From Streptomyces gilvus (lineage in GTDB: Bacteria > Actinomycetota > Actinomycetes > Streptomycetales > Streptomycetaceae), in the NCBI RefSeq assembly GCF_022513565.1, contig NZ_JAKWBE010000009.1, positions 62,001 through 126,000 on the forward strand: DNA of 64,000 bases, read 5' to 3'. Under the pieces are notes generated by a model. That model saw nothing but the letters and a program-made list of their open reading frames with translations. It was not told the origin of the DNA and made no database searches. Shown in pieces: positions 16,917 through 25,811 of this stretch. The position numbers and the translations under genes are program-made. Numbering within the stretch: position 1 is the first letter of the stretch; each line of letters starts with the position of its first letter.

Positions 16917-17334
16917 AGGCGTCGCTCCACGGCGCCGGGCGCATCGTCTCCGGGTCCAGCCGGACCAGGACCCGGGCGCCCTGTGCGTAGGTGACCGCGC
17001 CGTCCTCCGAGCAGAACCGGAAGCCGTAGGTGAGGCCGGTGGTGCCGAGCCGCTCCAGCCAGAGGTGGACGGCGTAGGTGCCGGGCCGGGTGACCGGGGC
17101 CTCGTAGGTGATGCGCAGCTCCTTGACGGCGTTGCAGGCGTCGCCGGCCGCCACCCAGTCGCCCGCGAAGTGGATGCCGTACTCCTGCCACAGCTCGGCC
17201 CAGGCGCGCTCCACCATCAGCGGGTAGCGGGCGTTGTGGAGGAGGCCGAGCGCGTCGAGGTCGTCGAAGTGGACGGTGACGGGGATCAGTCGGCCGTGGG
17301 ACAGGGCGGGCGCGATCGGGGCTTCGGCGGTCAC
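16876..17334 (-). CDS. Acyl-CoA thioesterase-like hotdog protein
   Basis: A 152-aa 4-hydroxybenzoyl-CoA thioesterase-type (hotdog) protein. VTVHFDDLDALGLLHNARYPLMVERA carries the typical active-site Asp and the HNARY helix start, and VKELRITYEAPVTRPGTYAVHLWLERLG forms the beta-sheet. It probably hydrolyses an acyl-CoA; the substrate is unknown. GTG 17334 is preferred over the TTG at 17355 because AGGAG lies 8 nt before it. Its last 41 bp overlap the end of the convergent MFS gene. Confidence 0.8.
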   Translation of the reverse strand: MTAEAPIAPALSHGRLIPVTVHFDDLDALGLLHNARYPLMVERAWAELWQEYGIHFAGDWVAAGDACNAVKELRITYEAPVTRPGTYAVHLWLERLGTTGLTYGFRFCSEDGAVTYAQGARVLVRLDPETMRPAPWSDAFRAAGRELLRSAD

Positions 17335-17421
17335 GGTGGGGCTCCTGAGCGTCAACGGTGAAGCGGTGGGGACACTCCATCCTAAGCGGACGCTCAGCAG
17401 CCCCGGTCGGGAAGGGCCTGG

Positions 17422-18681
17422 TCAGCCCGCTATGGAGTCCAGCTGCTCGGCCGCCGGCCGCAGCTCCCAGAGGTCGCCGCCGGGGGGCGCCTCCAGCTTC
17501 GCCACGGCCCGCTGGGCCGCCTTGTCACCCGCGTCCGCCGCCGCGTGCACGACGTCGCTCGCCGCGTAGCGGTGGAACTCCAGCTCCGGGTACGGCCAGG
17601 CGGCGGCCCCGGTCGCGGTGGGCAGCAGGAAGTCCACGGCTTTCTGCACTCCCTGACCGTCCGGCCCGTGATACGCCCACAGGTTCACGCCGACGTGCCG
17701 GCCGATCGCCGCCAGCCGGGTGTACGCGACCAGGTCGAAGGTCGAGTAGTGCCAGCTGCGGGTACGGGTCAGCTCCTGCGGCTGGCTGCCGTCGGCGGCG
17801 ATCTGCGCATCGATGCGTCTGGCGCGCGCGTCGAGGACGGTGCTGCGGGCCAGCGCCCGGTCGCCGGTGGCGTACGCGAGGGCGGCGAGCTGCATGTCGT
17901 AGAAGGTGCCGTGGTTGTTGGCGGCGGCGCCCTCCTCCTTGCCGAACGCGCTGTTCTTCAGCCAGCCCAGGAAGTCGGCGTTCCACTTGCCCATCGCGGC
18001 GCGGTCCTTGGCGCTCCAGCCCGGGGCCCCGGTGGCGAGGAGGGCCTGGGCGTCGAGGACGCTGGTGTACGACTGGGAGAAGTCGATGATGCCGATGGAG
18101 CGGCCGTCGTACTTGCACGGGATGAACTGGGCGTGGTTCAGGTTCGGGTTCATCCGGGTGGCCGGGTCCAGGAACCAGGTGCGCAGCACCTGCGCGGCCT
18201 TCTCGGCGTACACCCGCCTGCCGGTGTAGTACCAGGCGAGCGAGAGGTCGTACGTCGAGTCGAAGACCTTCTCGACGTCCTGGCGGTCGGTGCCGCTGTC
18301 GACCTCGGGGTTGCGCTGTCCGTCCCGCTGAACGTACGGGCAGCCCCAGGGGTTGTCGGCGGTCGGGGTCGTGGTGGGCCACCAGTAGGGGGCCTGGCTG
18401 AGGTAGTCGTGGACGTCGCCGCCGGGGGCGGGCTTGGGTTTGTCGACGACCGTCCAGGGACCCTGGTTCAGCCAGGTGTCGGCGCGGGCCGTCAAGGTCC
18501 GCAGCTCCCGGCGCAGTTGGGGATCACCGCGGTCGAGGCGGGCTTTCGTCCGCACCAGTCGGCCGCCGTCGAGGACGGCGGTGTCGGGGGTCTTGGGGCT
18601 CGCTTGTGCGGAGGGGACGAGGGCGGCTCCGATGGTCACCACGGCGGCGAGCAGCACGGCCGCGCGGGATCTTCCACTCAT
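17422..18681 (-). CDS. Secreted alginate lyase-family protein
   Basis: A 419-aa exported protein. The signal peptide is MSGRSRAAVLLAAVVTIGAA with cleavage near AQA-SP. The mature part matches the alginate_lyase (alpha/alpha toroid) family: YLSQAPYWWP, STYDLSLAWYYTG, RTWFLDPATRMNPNLNHAQF, FSQSYTSVLDAQALLA and NNHGTFYDMQ, with the NNH and Y residues expected in the active site. ATG 18681 was chosen for its signal peptide and the GGAG 6 nt upstream; the longer frame adds 17 non-signal residues. The polysaccharide cleaved (alginate, glucuronan or similar) is not certain. Confidence 0.8.
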   Translation of the reverse strand: MSGRSRAAVLLAAVVTIGAALVPSAQASPKTPDTAVLDGGRLVRTKARLDRGDPQLRRELRTLTARADTWLNQGPWTVVDKPKPAPGGDVHDYLSQAPYWWPTTTPTADNPWGCPYVQRDGQRNPEVDSGTDRQDVEKVFDSTYDLSLAWYYTGRRVYAEKAAQVLRTWFLDPATRMNPNLNHAQFIPCKYDGRSIGIIDFSQSYTSVLDAQALLATGAPGWSAKDRAAMGKWNADFLGWLKNSAFGKEEGAAANNHGTFYDMQLAALAYATGDRALARSTVLDARARRIDAQIAADGSQPQELTRTRSWHYSTFDLVAYTRLAAIGRHVGVNLWAYHGPDGQGVQKAVDFLLPTATGAAAWPYPELEFHRYAASDVVHAAADAGDKAAQRAVAKLEAPPGGDLWELRPAAEQLDSIAG

Positions 18682-18819
18682 CTGGCACTCCGATCCATCG
18701 AACGGACGGTCAGGAATGTGAACGTGGTTCATGAGTAGGACCGTGCGAGCGTAGAACCCCGAGGTAGCCGTGACAATGGTCCGGACAGGACTTCATGTAC
18801 AGAGAAAGCGAATCCCTCG

Positions 18820-20199
18820 ATGGACCTCGGCCTGCGCTGGAAACTGCACGGAGACGGGCGGACGCCCGCGCCCGGAGCGGTGGTACGGCCCGACGAACGG
18901 CTCTCCTGGCCGCGCACCGCCGGGCTCGGCGCCCAGCACGTGGTCGCGATGTTCGGCGCGTCCTTCGTGGCGCCGGTGCTGATGGGCCTGGACCCCAACC
19001 TCGCGATCATGATGTCGGGCGTCGCTACCGTGATCTTCCTGCTGGCGACGCGGGGCCGGGTGCCGAGCTATCTGGGCTGCTCGCTGTCGTTCGTGGGCGT
19101 GGCGGCCGTGATCCGCGCGCAGGGCGGCACGAGCGCCACCGTCACCGGGGCGGTCCTCGTCGTCGGCTTCGCGCTGTTCCTGGTGGGGCTCGCCGTGCAG
19201 CGCTTCGGCGCGCGGATCATCCATGCCGCGATGCCGCCGATCGTGACGGGCGCGGTGGTGATGCTGATCGGCTTCAACCTGGCGCCGGTGACCGCCTCCA
19301 CCTACTGGCCCCAGGACCAGTGGACCGCCCTGCTGGTCATGCTGTTCACCGGTCTGGCGGTGGTCTGTCTGCGCGGCTTCTTCTCACGGATCGCGATCTT
19401 CCTCGGGCTGGTCTTCGGGTACGCCATCTCCTGGGCCTTCGACCGGATCTTCGGGAGGATCCACTCGGTCGACGCGAGCGGCAAACTCACCGACCACTGG
19501 CGGCTGGACCTCTCCGGCGTCGCCAAGGCGGACTGGATCGGCCTGCCCACCTTCCACGGGCCCACCTTCCAGTGGTCGGCGATCCTCGTCGCGCTCCCGG
19601 TCGTGATCGCCCTGGTCGCCGAGAACGCCGGGCACGTCAAGGCGGTCGGTGAGATGACCGGCGACCCGCTCGACGACCGGCTCGGCACGGCGATCTCCGC
19701 CGACGGCGTCGGGTCCATGCTGTCCACCGCGGTGGGCGGCCCGCCCAACACCACCTACTCCGAGAACATCGGCGTCATGGCCGCGACCCGGGTCTACTCC
19801 ACCGCCGCCTACTGGGCCGCGGCCGGCTTCGCCCTCCTGTTCGGCCTCTGCCCCAAGTTCGGCGCGGTCGTCGCCGCGATCCCGGGCGGCGTCCTCGGCG
19901 GCATCACCGTCATCCTGTACGGCATGATCGGCCTGCTCGGCGCGCAGATCTGGACCAACGCCCGGGTGGACCTGCGCAATCCGCTCAACCTGGTCCCGGC
20001 CGCGGCGGGCATCATCATCGGCGTCGGCAACGTGTCGATGAAGTTCACCGACACCTTCTCGCTCAGCGGCATCGCCCTCGGCACCGTCGTGGTCATCACC
20101 GGCTACCACGCGCTGCGCGCCTTCGCCCCGGCCCACCTCAAGACCCAGGAGCCGCTGCTGGACGAGGGCACGTCCGCCTACGACGAGGCCAAGTCGTAG
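18820..20199 (+). CDS. NCS2 uracil/xanthine permease
   Basis: A 459-aa permease with about 14 helices. NCS2 features include QHVVAMFGASFVAPVLMGLDPNLAIM near the N-terminus, the VAENAGHVKAVGEMTG segment with the substrate-binding Glu, and VGGPPNTTYSENIGVMAATRVYS. It is most like UraA/uracil permeases and probably drives proton-coupled uracil or xanthine uptake. It is divergent from the lyase gene and overlaps the convergent GH6 gene by 22 bp. Confidence 0.9.
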   Translation: MDLGLRWKLHGDGRTPAPGAVVRPDERLSWPRTAGLGAQHVVAMFGASFVAPVLMGLDPNLAIMMSGVATVIFLLATRGRVPSYLGCSLSFVGVAAVIRAQGGTSATVTGAVLVVGFALFLVGLAVQRFGARIIHAAMPPIVTGAVVMLIGFNLAPVTASTYWPQDQWTALLVMLFTGLAVVCLRGFFSRIAIFLGLVFGYAISWAFDRIFGRIHSVDASGKLTDHWRLDLSGVAKADWIGLPTFHGPTFQWSAILVALPVVIALVAENAGHVKAVGEMTGDPLDDRLGTAISADGVGSMLSTAVGGPPNTTYSENIGVMAATRVYSTAAYWAAAGFALLFGLCPKFGAVVAAIPGGVLGGITVILYGMIGLLGAQIWTNARVDLRNPLNLVPAAAGIIIGVGNVSMKFTDTFSLSGIALGTVVVITGYHALRAFAPAHLKTQEPLLDEGTSAYDEAKS

Positions 20200-21359
20200 G
20201 CGTACGACGGACTGAACGTCCCCGGCGCCCCCTTGCACCCGTCCGACTCCCCCGGCAGCTTCACCCACAGATAGGCGTCGATGCGTGCCTCACCGGTGCT
20301 GAGCGTCGGCGCCCGCCCGATCCCACGGCCCGCCGGGTCGCACCACTGTCCGTCGGGCGGGGCGCCGTTGCCGTTGCGGCTGGTGTCGATGACGGCACCG
20401 AGGCTCGCGGGGCCGCCCAGGTCGGCGAGGACCGTACGGTCGTAGGCGATCTCGTCTGCCGTGGAGCGGAAGTTGGAGACGTTGCTGAAGATCCCGTCGG
20501 AGGAGTCGGCCGAGGCGGCGCCCGCCTGTCTCAGCAGGTCGGCCTGCTTGCCGGGCGGGTTCCAGCCGGAGTGCCCGGCGTCGTAGTACACGCGGGCCTT
20601 CGGGTCGGCGTGCTTCAGGACACGGCCGGCGCGGGCCAACGAGGCGAAGCGGGCGGCGCGTTCGCTTCCGGAGAGGCAGTCGGACTGGGCGATCGAGTCG
20701 GGCTCCAGGACGACGACGACCTCGCCCCGGCCCAGACCGGTCGCGAAGGAGTCGATCCACGCGTCGTACGCGGCGAGGTCCGGCGCCCCGCCCTGGGAGG
20801 CGCCCCCGCAGTCGCGGCCGGGTATCGCGTACGCCACGAGGACCGGCACCCGGCCCTGCGCGGCGGCCCCCGAGGTGACCGCGCGGACGCGGGAGGCGAT
20901 GGTCGCGGGTGCGGGGTCGGCGAACCACACGGCCGCCGGTTCGTCGGCGATCCGTGACTCGATGAGCGGGGTGCGCGGGTCGCCGGGGTGGGCGCGGACC
21001 CAGTCGAGGACCTGGGAGTCGGGGTGCCGGTAGAGCGGGGCGGACACGGCGGGGGGCTGTGACTTCGTCTTCGTCGTGTCGGGTGCCGGCCTGCTGGTCC
21101 TCGGTGAACTCCGTACGGGAGGCGGGGACTTGGTGACAGTCGGTGTCGCGGACACCTGGTCCGGCGTCGGCGAGCCGGTCACGTCCGGCTTCGCGGCCCC
21201 GGTGCCCGCGCTCCGCCCGTCGTCGAGGGCGGACACCATGCCGGTCACGGTGCCGGCGGCGACCACGACGGAGGCGAGGGCGACCATGGCACCCCGCCGG
21301 GCGGCACGCCGGCGCTCGGCCCTGCGGGCCGCCAGACGCCGGGCACGTAAGCCTGACAC
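20178..21359 (-). CDS. Membrane-anchored or secreted GH6 glycoside hydrolase
   Basis: A 393-aa protein. A basic N-terminus precedes a single hydrophobic segment (VALASVVVAAGTVTGMV), then a Pro/Ser/Thr-rich linker to about residue 110. The C-terminal domain is glycoside hydrolase family 6: AYAIPGRDCGGASQGG, VVVVLEPDSIAQSDC (catalytic Asp region), VYYDAGHSGW, AVIDTSRNGNG and YLWVKLPGESDGC. It probably acts as an endo-1,4-beta-glucanase or related wall or cellulose enzyme. No cellulose-binding module is present. The linker suggests it is held at the cell surface. Confidence 0.87.
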   Translation of the reverse strand: MSGLRARRLAARRAERRRAARRGAMVALASVVVAAGTVTGMVSALDDGRSAGTGAAKPDVTGSPTPDQVSATPTVTKSPPPVRSSPRTSRPAPDTTKTKSQPPAVSAPLYRHPDSQVLDWVRAHPGDPRTPLIESRIADEPAAVWFADPAPATIASRVRAVTSGAAAQGRVPVLVAYAIPGRDCGGASQGGAPDLAAYDAWIDSFATGLGRGEVVVVLEPDSIAQSDCLSGSERAARFASLARAGRVLKHADPKARVYYDAGHSGWNPPGKQADLLRQAGAASADSSDGIFSNVSNFRSTADEIAYDRTVLADLGGPASLGAVIDTSRNGNGAPPDGQWCDPAGRGIGRAPTLSTGEARIDAYLWVKLPGESDGCKGAPGTFSPSYAYDLASS

Positions 21360-21462
21360 GGCGTCGCTCCCCCCTCCCCCCGCCGCGAGCGCGTTCCCCC
21401 GTTCCGGGGAAGCACCGGGCCCGGCGGCGCTCCCGTCAGCCTAGGACTGGGACCCTTCCCCC

Positions 21463-22149
21463 ATGGTGCAATTGGAACACTTCACCACATCCGTAGACAC
21501 GGTCGTCTCCCGTATGCGCGCCCTGGACGCGAGGCTGCCCGAGCGGGACGGCCTCGCCGTCTTCAACCGCGTCTACCTCGCCGTCACGGAGTCCGTCGAC
21601 CGGCACATCGACCAGGGCCTCTTCACCGACGCGCGGGCGGCGACCACGCTGGACGTGCGGTTCGCGGAGCGCTACCTCGCGGCCGTGGAAGCCGTGGCCG
21701 ACGACCGCCGCCCGCCCGCCTGCTGGCGCCCCCTGTTCCAGTTCCGCCGCCATCCCGGCGTACGTCCCCTGCAGTTCGCGCTGGCGGGCATCAACGCGCA
21801 CATCGGCCACGACCTGGCGCTCGCCGTGGTGGACAGCTGTCGTACGTTGAAGTGCGAACCGGCCGATCTGGAGGACGAGTTCGACCGCGTGGGCGACCTC
21901 CTCGTCTCGCTGGAGGAGCGCATCCGCGAGGATCTGATGCCGGGCCCCGACCTGCTCCAGATCGCCGACCCGCTGACCCATCTGCTCGGTTCCTGGAGCC
22001 TGGAGCGCGCCCGGGACGCCACCTGGACGGCCGCGCGGGCCCTGTGGGCGCTGCGCCGACTCCCGGACGTGGCCGAGGAGTTCACCGAACGGCTGGATAC
22101 GGCCGTCGGATTCGCGAGCCGCATGCTGCTGACCCCACTGCCGGATTAG
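21463..22149 (+). CDS. DUF5995-like hypothetical protein
   Basis: A 228-aa mostly helical cytoplasmic protein. PLQFALAGINAHIGHDLALAVVDSC and YLAVTESVDRHIDQGLF match, from memory, the DUF5995 family common in actinobacteria. Conserved His and Asp residues (NAHIGHD) could bind metal or haem, but no activity is known. It lies 34 bp before the LLM oxidoreductase and is probably co-transcribed with it. Confidence 0.65.
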   Translation: MVQLEHFTTSVDTVVSRMRALDARLPERDGLAVFNRVYLAVTESVDRHIDQGLFTDARAATTLDVRFAERYLAAVEAVADDRRPPACWRPLFQFRRHPGVRPLQFALAGINAHIGHDLALAVVDSCRTLKCEPADLEDEFDRVGDLLVSLEERIREDLMPGPDLLQIADPLTHLLGSWSLERARDATWTAARALWALRRLPDVAEEFTERLDTAVGFASRMLLTPLPD

Positions 22150-22183
22150 GTTGACTGTTGAACCGACGCGAAGGAGCGCACGC

Positions 22184-23116
22184 ATGGCCATCCGGCTGGG
22201 AATGAGCCTTCCGCAAGCACGGCAGTACGACATCGGACGCGACGTGCCCGACGTGGCCCGCACCGCCGAGCGGATCGGCTACGAGAGCCTGTGGGTCTAC
22301 GAGCGGGCCCTGTTCCCCGAACCCGCGACCCAGGGCCTCTACGGCATCGAAGGGCTGGCCTGGCCCGACCTGTACCGCGGGGTCCCGGACCCGCTGGTGA
22401 CGCTGACCCTGGCCGCCGCGGCGACCGAGCGGGCCGGACTGGGCACCAGCATCCTGGTCGCCCCGCTGCACAACCCCTTCCAGCTGGCCAAGTCCCTCGC
22501 CACCCTGGACGCGGCGAGCGGCGGGAGGGTGCTGGCGGGCCTCGGCACGGGCTGGTCGCTCGACGAGTACGCGGCCGCCGGTGTGGCTCCGTTCGAGGAG
22601 CGGGGCCGGGTCCTGGACGAGATCATCGACGTGTGCCGGGCCGTGTGGGGTCCCGACCCGGTGACGTACGAGGGCCGGATCACCCGGATCGCCTCGGCGG
22701 TGGTCGGCCCCAAGCCCGCCCGTCCGATCCCGGTCCTGCTGCCCACCAACAGCCGGAAGGCGATGACCCGGCTCGTCGACCGCGCCGACGGCTGGATGCC
22801 CATCGCCATGGGCGCGGACCAACTGACCGCGCAGTGGCGGCAGTTGCAGGACCTGGCGGCCGAGCGCGGCCGCAGCGCACCGATCGAGACATGGGTGCGG
22901 ATCAACGCCTCGCACGACCCCAAGGGCTACGACGGCGCCGACCGCTCCCCGTTCCAGGGCAGCACCGCGCAGATCGTCGACGACCTCGCGGCGCACGCCG
23001 AGAGCAGCGGCCTGGACGCGTTCTTCTTCGAGTTCCAGGGCGCCGCCCGGGACGCCGAGGAGCTCAAGGACCTCGCCGCCGAGATCCACGAGGCGGTCCG
23101 CGCCGCCGGTATCTAG
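22184..23116 (+). CDS. LLM-class F420-dependent oxidoreductase
   Basis: A 310-aa TIM-barrel flavin/F420 oxidoreductase of the luciferase-like family. RLGMSLPQARQYDIGRDVPDVARTAERIGYESLWVYE is the family N-terminus; LGTSILVAPLHNPFQLAKSLATLDAASGGRVLAGLGTGW is the signature segment. ATG 22184 was chosen over the earlier in-frame start because AAGGAG lies 8 nt upstream. The substrate is unknown. Its TAG stop shares the CTAG palindrome at 23113-23116 with the stop of the convergent oxidase gene. Confidence 0.88.
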   Translation: MAIRLGMSLPQARQYDIGRDVPDVARTAERIGYESLWVYERALFPEPATQGLYGIEGLAWPDLYRGVPDPLVTLTLAAAATERAGLGTSILVAPLHNPFQLAKSLATLDAASGGRVLAGLGTGWSLDEYAAAGVAPFEERGRVLDEIIDVCRAVWGPDPVTYEGRITRIASAVVGPKPARPIPVLLPTNSRKAMTRLVDRADGWMPIAMGADQLTAQWRQLQDLAAERGRSAPIETWVRINASHDPKGYDGADRSPFQGSTAQIVDDLAAHAESSGLDAFFFEFQGAARDAEELKDLAAEIHEAVRAAGI

Positions 23117-24816
23117 TCCTCCGGCAGTTCGACCGGCGCGATCTCGTCGTAGACGTCGCCCGGCCCCGGGTTGGCCGCGTCGGTCTCGCCGCCCAGGTGG
23201 TGCATGACGCCCCAGACCGCGTTCAGCGCGGTCTGGATGGCGCCCTCCGCCCAGCCCGCCGTCCACGAGATGTCGTCGCCGGCGAGGAAGATGCCGCGCT
23301 TGTCCTCGGGCAGCCGGTCCTGCATGAAGTGCGTGAACAGCCGCCGCTGGTAGCGGTAGTGGCCGGGCAGGTTGGCCTTGAACGCGCCCATGAAATAGGG
23401 CTCGTTCTCCCAGGAGACGGTCACCGGGTTGCCGATGACGTGCTTACGGATGTCGACCTTCGGATAGATCTCGCCCAGCGACTTCAGCATGACCTCCATC
23501 CGCTCGTTCGGGGACAGCGGCAGCCACTTCAGGCTGTCGTCGCACCAGGTGTACGACAGGCAGATGACCGCCGGCTTGTCCGGACCGTCGTCCAGGAGGT
23601 AGGTCCCGCGCGTCATACGGTCGGTGAGGGTCATCGACATGACGTCCCGGCCGGTCTCCTCGTCCTTGTCCAGCCAGAAGGGCCGGTCCACGGGCACGAA
23701 GAGTTTGCTGGACTCCATGTAGTGGGTGCGCTCGATGGCGGTCCAGTGGTCGATCGGGAAGAGCGAGTCGTCGCAGGCGATCTTGGAGAGCAGCATCCAG
23801 GACTGGGCGGTGAAGATCGCCGCCCTGTAGGTGCGGATGTCGCCGTCCGCGTCCGTGACGGTGATCCGGTTGTTCGCCGTGCGGTGCAGCCGGGTCACGG
23901 CGGGACGGGGCTCGCCGTTCACGTGCAGCGACTTCAGCGAGGTGCCGTAGGGCCAGTGGACGATCTTCTCCGGCTCCCGCTCCCACAGGCGCAGCGGCAG
24001 CTGCTGGGAGCCGCCGACGATGCCGCGGTGGTGGTCGTCGGCCTCGGTGTAGACGACGCGCAGGATCTCCAGGATGGAGTTCGGGAAGTCGGTGTCCCAG
24101 CCGCCGGTGCCGAAGCCGACCTGGCCGAAGATCTCGCGGTGGCGGAAGGACTTGAAGGCCTCGGAGTCGCAGAGGAAGCCGTAGAAGGTCTGGTTGTCGA
24201 GCTTCTCGACGAGCCGCGACCAGATCTCACGGATGCGCGGCACGTCCCGCTCGCGCAGGGCGCGGTTCATGTCGGAGAAGTCGGCGCCCTCTTCGAGGCA
24301 CCTGTTCCAGGCGTCGGCGACGTCGCGGTAGACCTGCGGCAGGTCGTCGATGGTCTCGGCGTAGTGCGACTCGCCCTTGAGGTCGACGACGGTCGAAGGG
24401 GTCGCCTCGGCAAGGGGGTTGGGGAAGGGCCGGGTCTCCAGGCCCACCAGGTCGATGTAGTGCTGGAGGGCGGTGGAGGAGGGCGGGAAGCGCATCGCGC
24501 CCATCTCGGCGGTCAGGCCCTCGGTGCCCTGGCCGTCGAAGCCGACGGTCCGCAGCCGTCCGCCGATCCGGTCGGCCTCGTACACGACCGGCCTCAGGCC
24601 CATCTTCATCAGCTCGTACGCGGCCACGATGCCCGACAGTCCGCCGCCGATGACCGCGACCTCCGTGCCGTGCCCGGTGGCCGGTATCTGGCCGAGGCCC
24701 GCCGGGTGAGCGAGGAAGTCGTCGTAGGCGTACGGGAAGTCCGGGCCGAACATGGTGATCGGCGGCAGCTGCTGCTCGTCCGCATGCTCGACGGCGTTGG
24801 GCACGGTGGACGTCAT
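23113..24816 (-). CDS. Flavin amino-acid 2-monooxygenase (DavB/lysine-arginine-tryptophan monooxygenase-like)
   Basis: A 567-aa flavin amine oxidase. The N-terminal ITMFGPDFPYAYDDFLAHPAGLG, the dinucleotide motif VAVIGGGLSGIVAAYE and the C-terminal FLAGDDISWTAGWAEGAI align closely, from memory, with Pseudomonas lysine 2-monooxygenase DavB. Such enzymes oxidatively decarboxylate an amino acid to the amide with one less carbon. The adjacent nitrilase-fold gene would hydrolyse that amide, as DavA does. Lys, Arg or Trp are possible substrates; the downstream DavT/DavD genes are not here. ATG 24816 follows AAGGAG by 8 nt. Confidence 0.82.
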   Translation of the reverse strand: MTSTVPNAVEHADEQQLPPITMFGPDFPYAYDDFLAHPAGLGQIPATGHGTEVAVIGGGLSGIVAAYELMKMGLRPVVYEADRIGGRLRTVGFDGQGTEGLTAEMGAMRFPPSSTALQHYIDLVGLETRPFPNPLAEATPSTVVDLKGESHYAETIDDLPQVYRDVADAWNRCLEEGADFSDMNRALRERDVPRIREIWSRLVEKLDNQTFYGFLCDSEAFKSFRHREIFGQVGFGTGGWDTDFPNSILEILRVVYTEADDHHRGIVGGSQQLPLRLWEREPEKIVHWPYGTSLKSLHVNGEPRPAVTRLHRTANNRITVTDADGDIRTYRAAIFTAQSWMLLSKIACDDSLFPIDHWTAIERTHYMESSKLFVPVDRPFWLDKDEETGRDVMSMTLTDRMTRGTYLLDDGPDKPAVICLSYTWCDDSLKWLPLSPNERMEVMLKSLGEIYPKVDIRKHVIGNPVTVSWENEPYFMGAFKANLPGHYRYQRRLFTHFMQDRLPEDKRGIFLAGDDISWTAGWAEGAIQTALNAVWGVMHHLGGETDAANPGPGDVYDEIAPVELPED

Positions 24817-24857
24817 GGGGTACGGACTCCTTGCACAGACAGGGCGTTGGGGGTGTT

Positions 24858-25646
24858 TCAGACCAGGGACCCGTACAGACCGGGGCGGCGGTCCTTCAGG
24901 TACGGGTTGGCCTCGCGGGAGGCGGCGAGGAAGGCGGGGTCGACGTCGGCGACGACCAGTTCCTCGCCGCGGCCGGCGCGGGTGCGGGCGATGCCGTCGG
25001 GGCCGGCGAGGGCGGACAGGCCGAAGAACTCGAACTCGCCCTCCGGGCCGACCCGGTTGACGTAGGCGACGTACATCTGGTTCTCCCAGGCACGCACCGG
25101 GACCATGGCCTCGGCGACGAACTGGAAGGGGTGCATGTTCGCCGTCGGCACGACGAGCAGGTCGGTCCCGGCCAGGGCGTGGGCGCGGGCGTTCTCCGGG
25201 AACTCCACGTCGTAGCAGATCATCAGGCCCACGGTGAGTCCGCCGAGCCGGGCCTGGACGAGGGACTGCTCGCCCGGGGTGAAGTGCTCGCGCTCGGCGG
25301 GGCCGAAGAGGTGGGTCTTGCGGTAGTTCGCGAGCCGGGTGCCGTCGGCGGAGATCAGCTGCGCCGAGTTGTGGACGGTCTCGCCGTCCCGCTCCGGGTA
25401 GCCGTAGACGAGCGCGATGCCGTGCCGGGCGGCCGTCTCGGCGACCGCGTCGGCGGACTCGCCGTCGGCCGGCTCGGCGAGGCGCGCGATGTCGTCGCCG
25501 ATCGCGTAGCCGGTCAGGAACATCTCCGGCGCGGCCAGCAGCCCGGCCCCCGCGGCGGCGGCACGGCCCGCGGCCGCGTCGAGGACCTTGAGGTTCTCGG
25601 CGACGGATCCGGGCCGGCCGGAGCTCTGGAGCAGGGCGGTGCGCAT
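24858..25646 (-). CDS. Nitrilase-superfamily amidase (DavA-like)
   Basis: A 262-aa carbon-nitrogen hydrolase with the catalytic triad Glu41 (PEMFLTGY), Lys110 (NYRKTHLFG) and Cys144 (MICYDVEFPENAR). It resembles 5-aminovaleramide amidase DavA. It is first in a two-gene operon with the monooxygenase (41-bp gap), so it probably hydrolyses the amide made by that enzyme. ATG 25646 is preceded by GAGGA. An unusual repeat array and a TTGCG cluster occupy its upstream region. Confidence 0.85.
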   Translation of the reverse strand: MRTALLQSSGRPGSVAENLKVLDAAAGRAAAAGAGLLAAPEMFLTGYAIGDDIARLAEPADGESADAVAETAARHGIALVYGYPERDGETVHNSAQLISADGTRLANYRKTHLFGPAEREHFTPGEQSLVQARLGGLTVGLMICYDVEFPENARAHALAGTDLLVVPTANMHPFQFVAEAMVPVRAWENQMYVAYVNRVGPEGEFEFFGLSALAGPDGIARTRAGRGEELVVADVDPAFLAASREANPYLKDRRPGLYGSLV

Positions 25647-25728
25647 GCGGGTTCCTCACCGGTGCGGATGCTTTTGGGGGTCACCTAGAAGGTACGTTCG
25701 CGCCGCCACGACCAGCAAGAAGAACCCG

Positions 25729-25811
25729 TTGCGCGCCGGTGAGCGCTTCATTGCGTACGACACCGGCCCGACGGCGATTCGTTGCGCGCCCACCGCCCAG
25801 GGCCTGTTGCG
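25729..25811. promoter_or_regulatory. TTGCG cluster upstream of the amidase-oxidase operon
   Basis: TTGCG occurs at 25729, 25751, 25782 and 25807, about two to three helical turns apart. The first three have spacings of 22 and 31 bp, almost the same as the 21 and 30 bp in front of the APC permease. The third site in both places reads ATTCGTTGCGC. It is probably a binding region for the Lrp-type regulator encoded at 27679-28131 (inference). Confidence 0.5.

Noticed and set aside
23113..23116. Functional meaning of the shared CTAG stop codons
   Set aside because: Two convergent genes overlapping at a palindromic stop is a simple consequence of tight packing; similar 20-41-bp overlaps occur elsewhere in the window.
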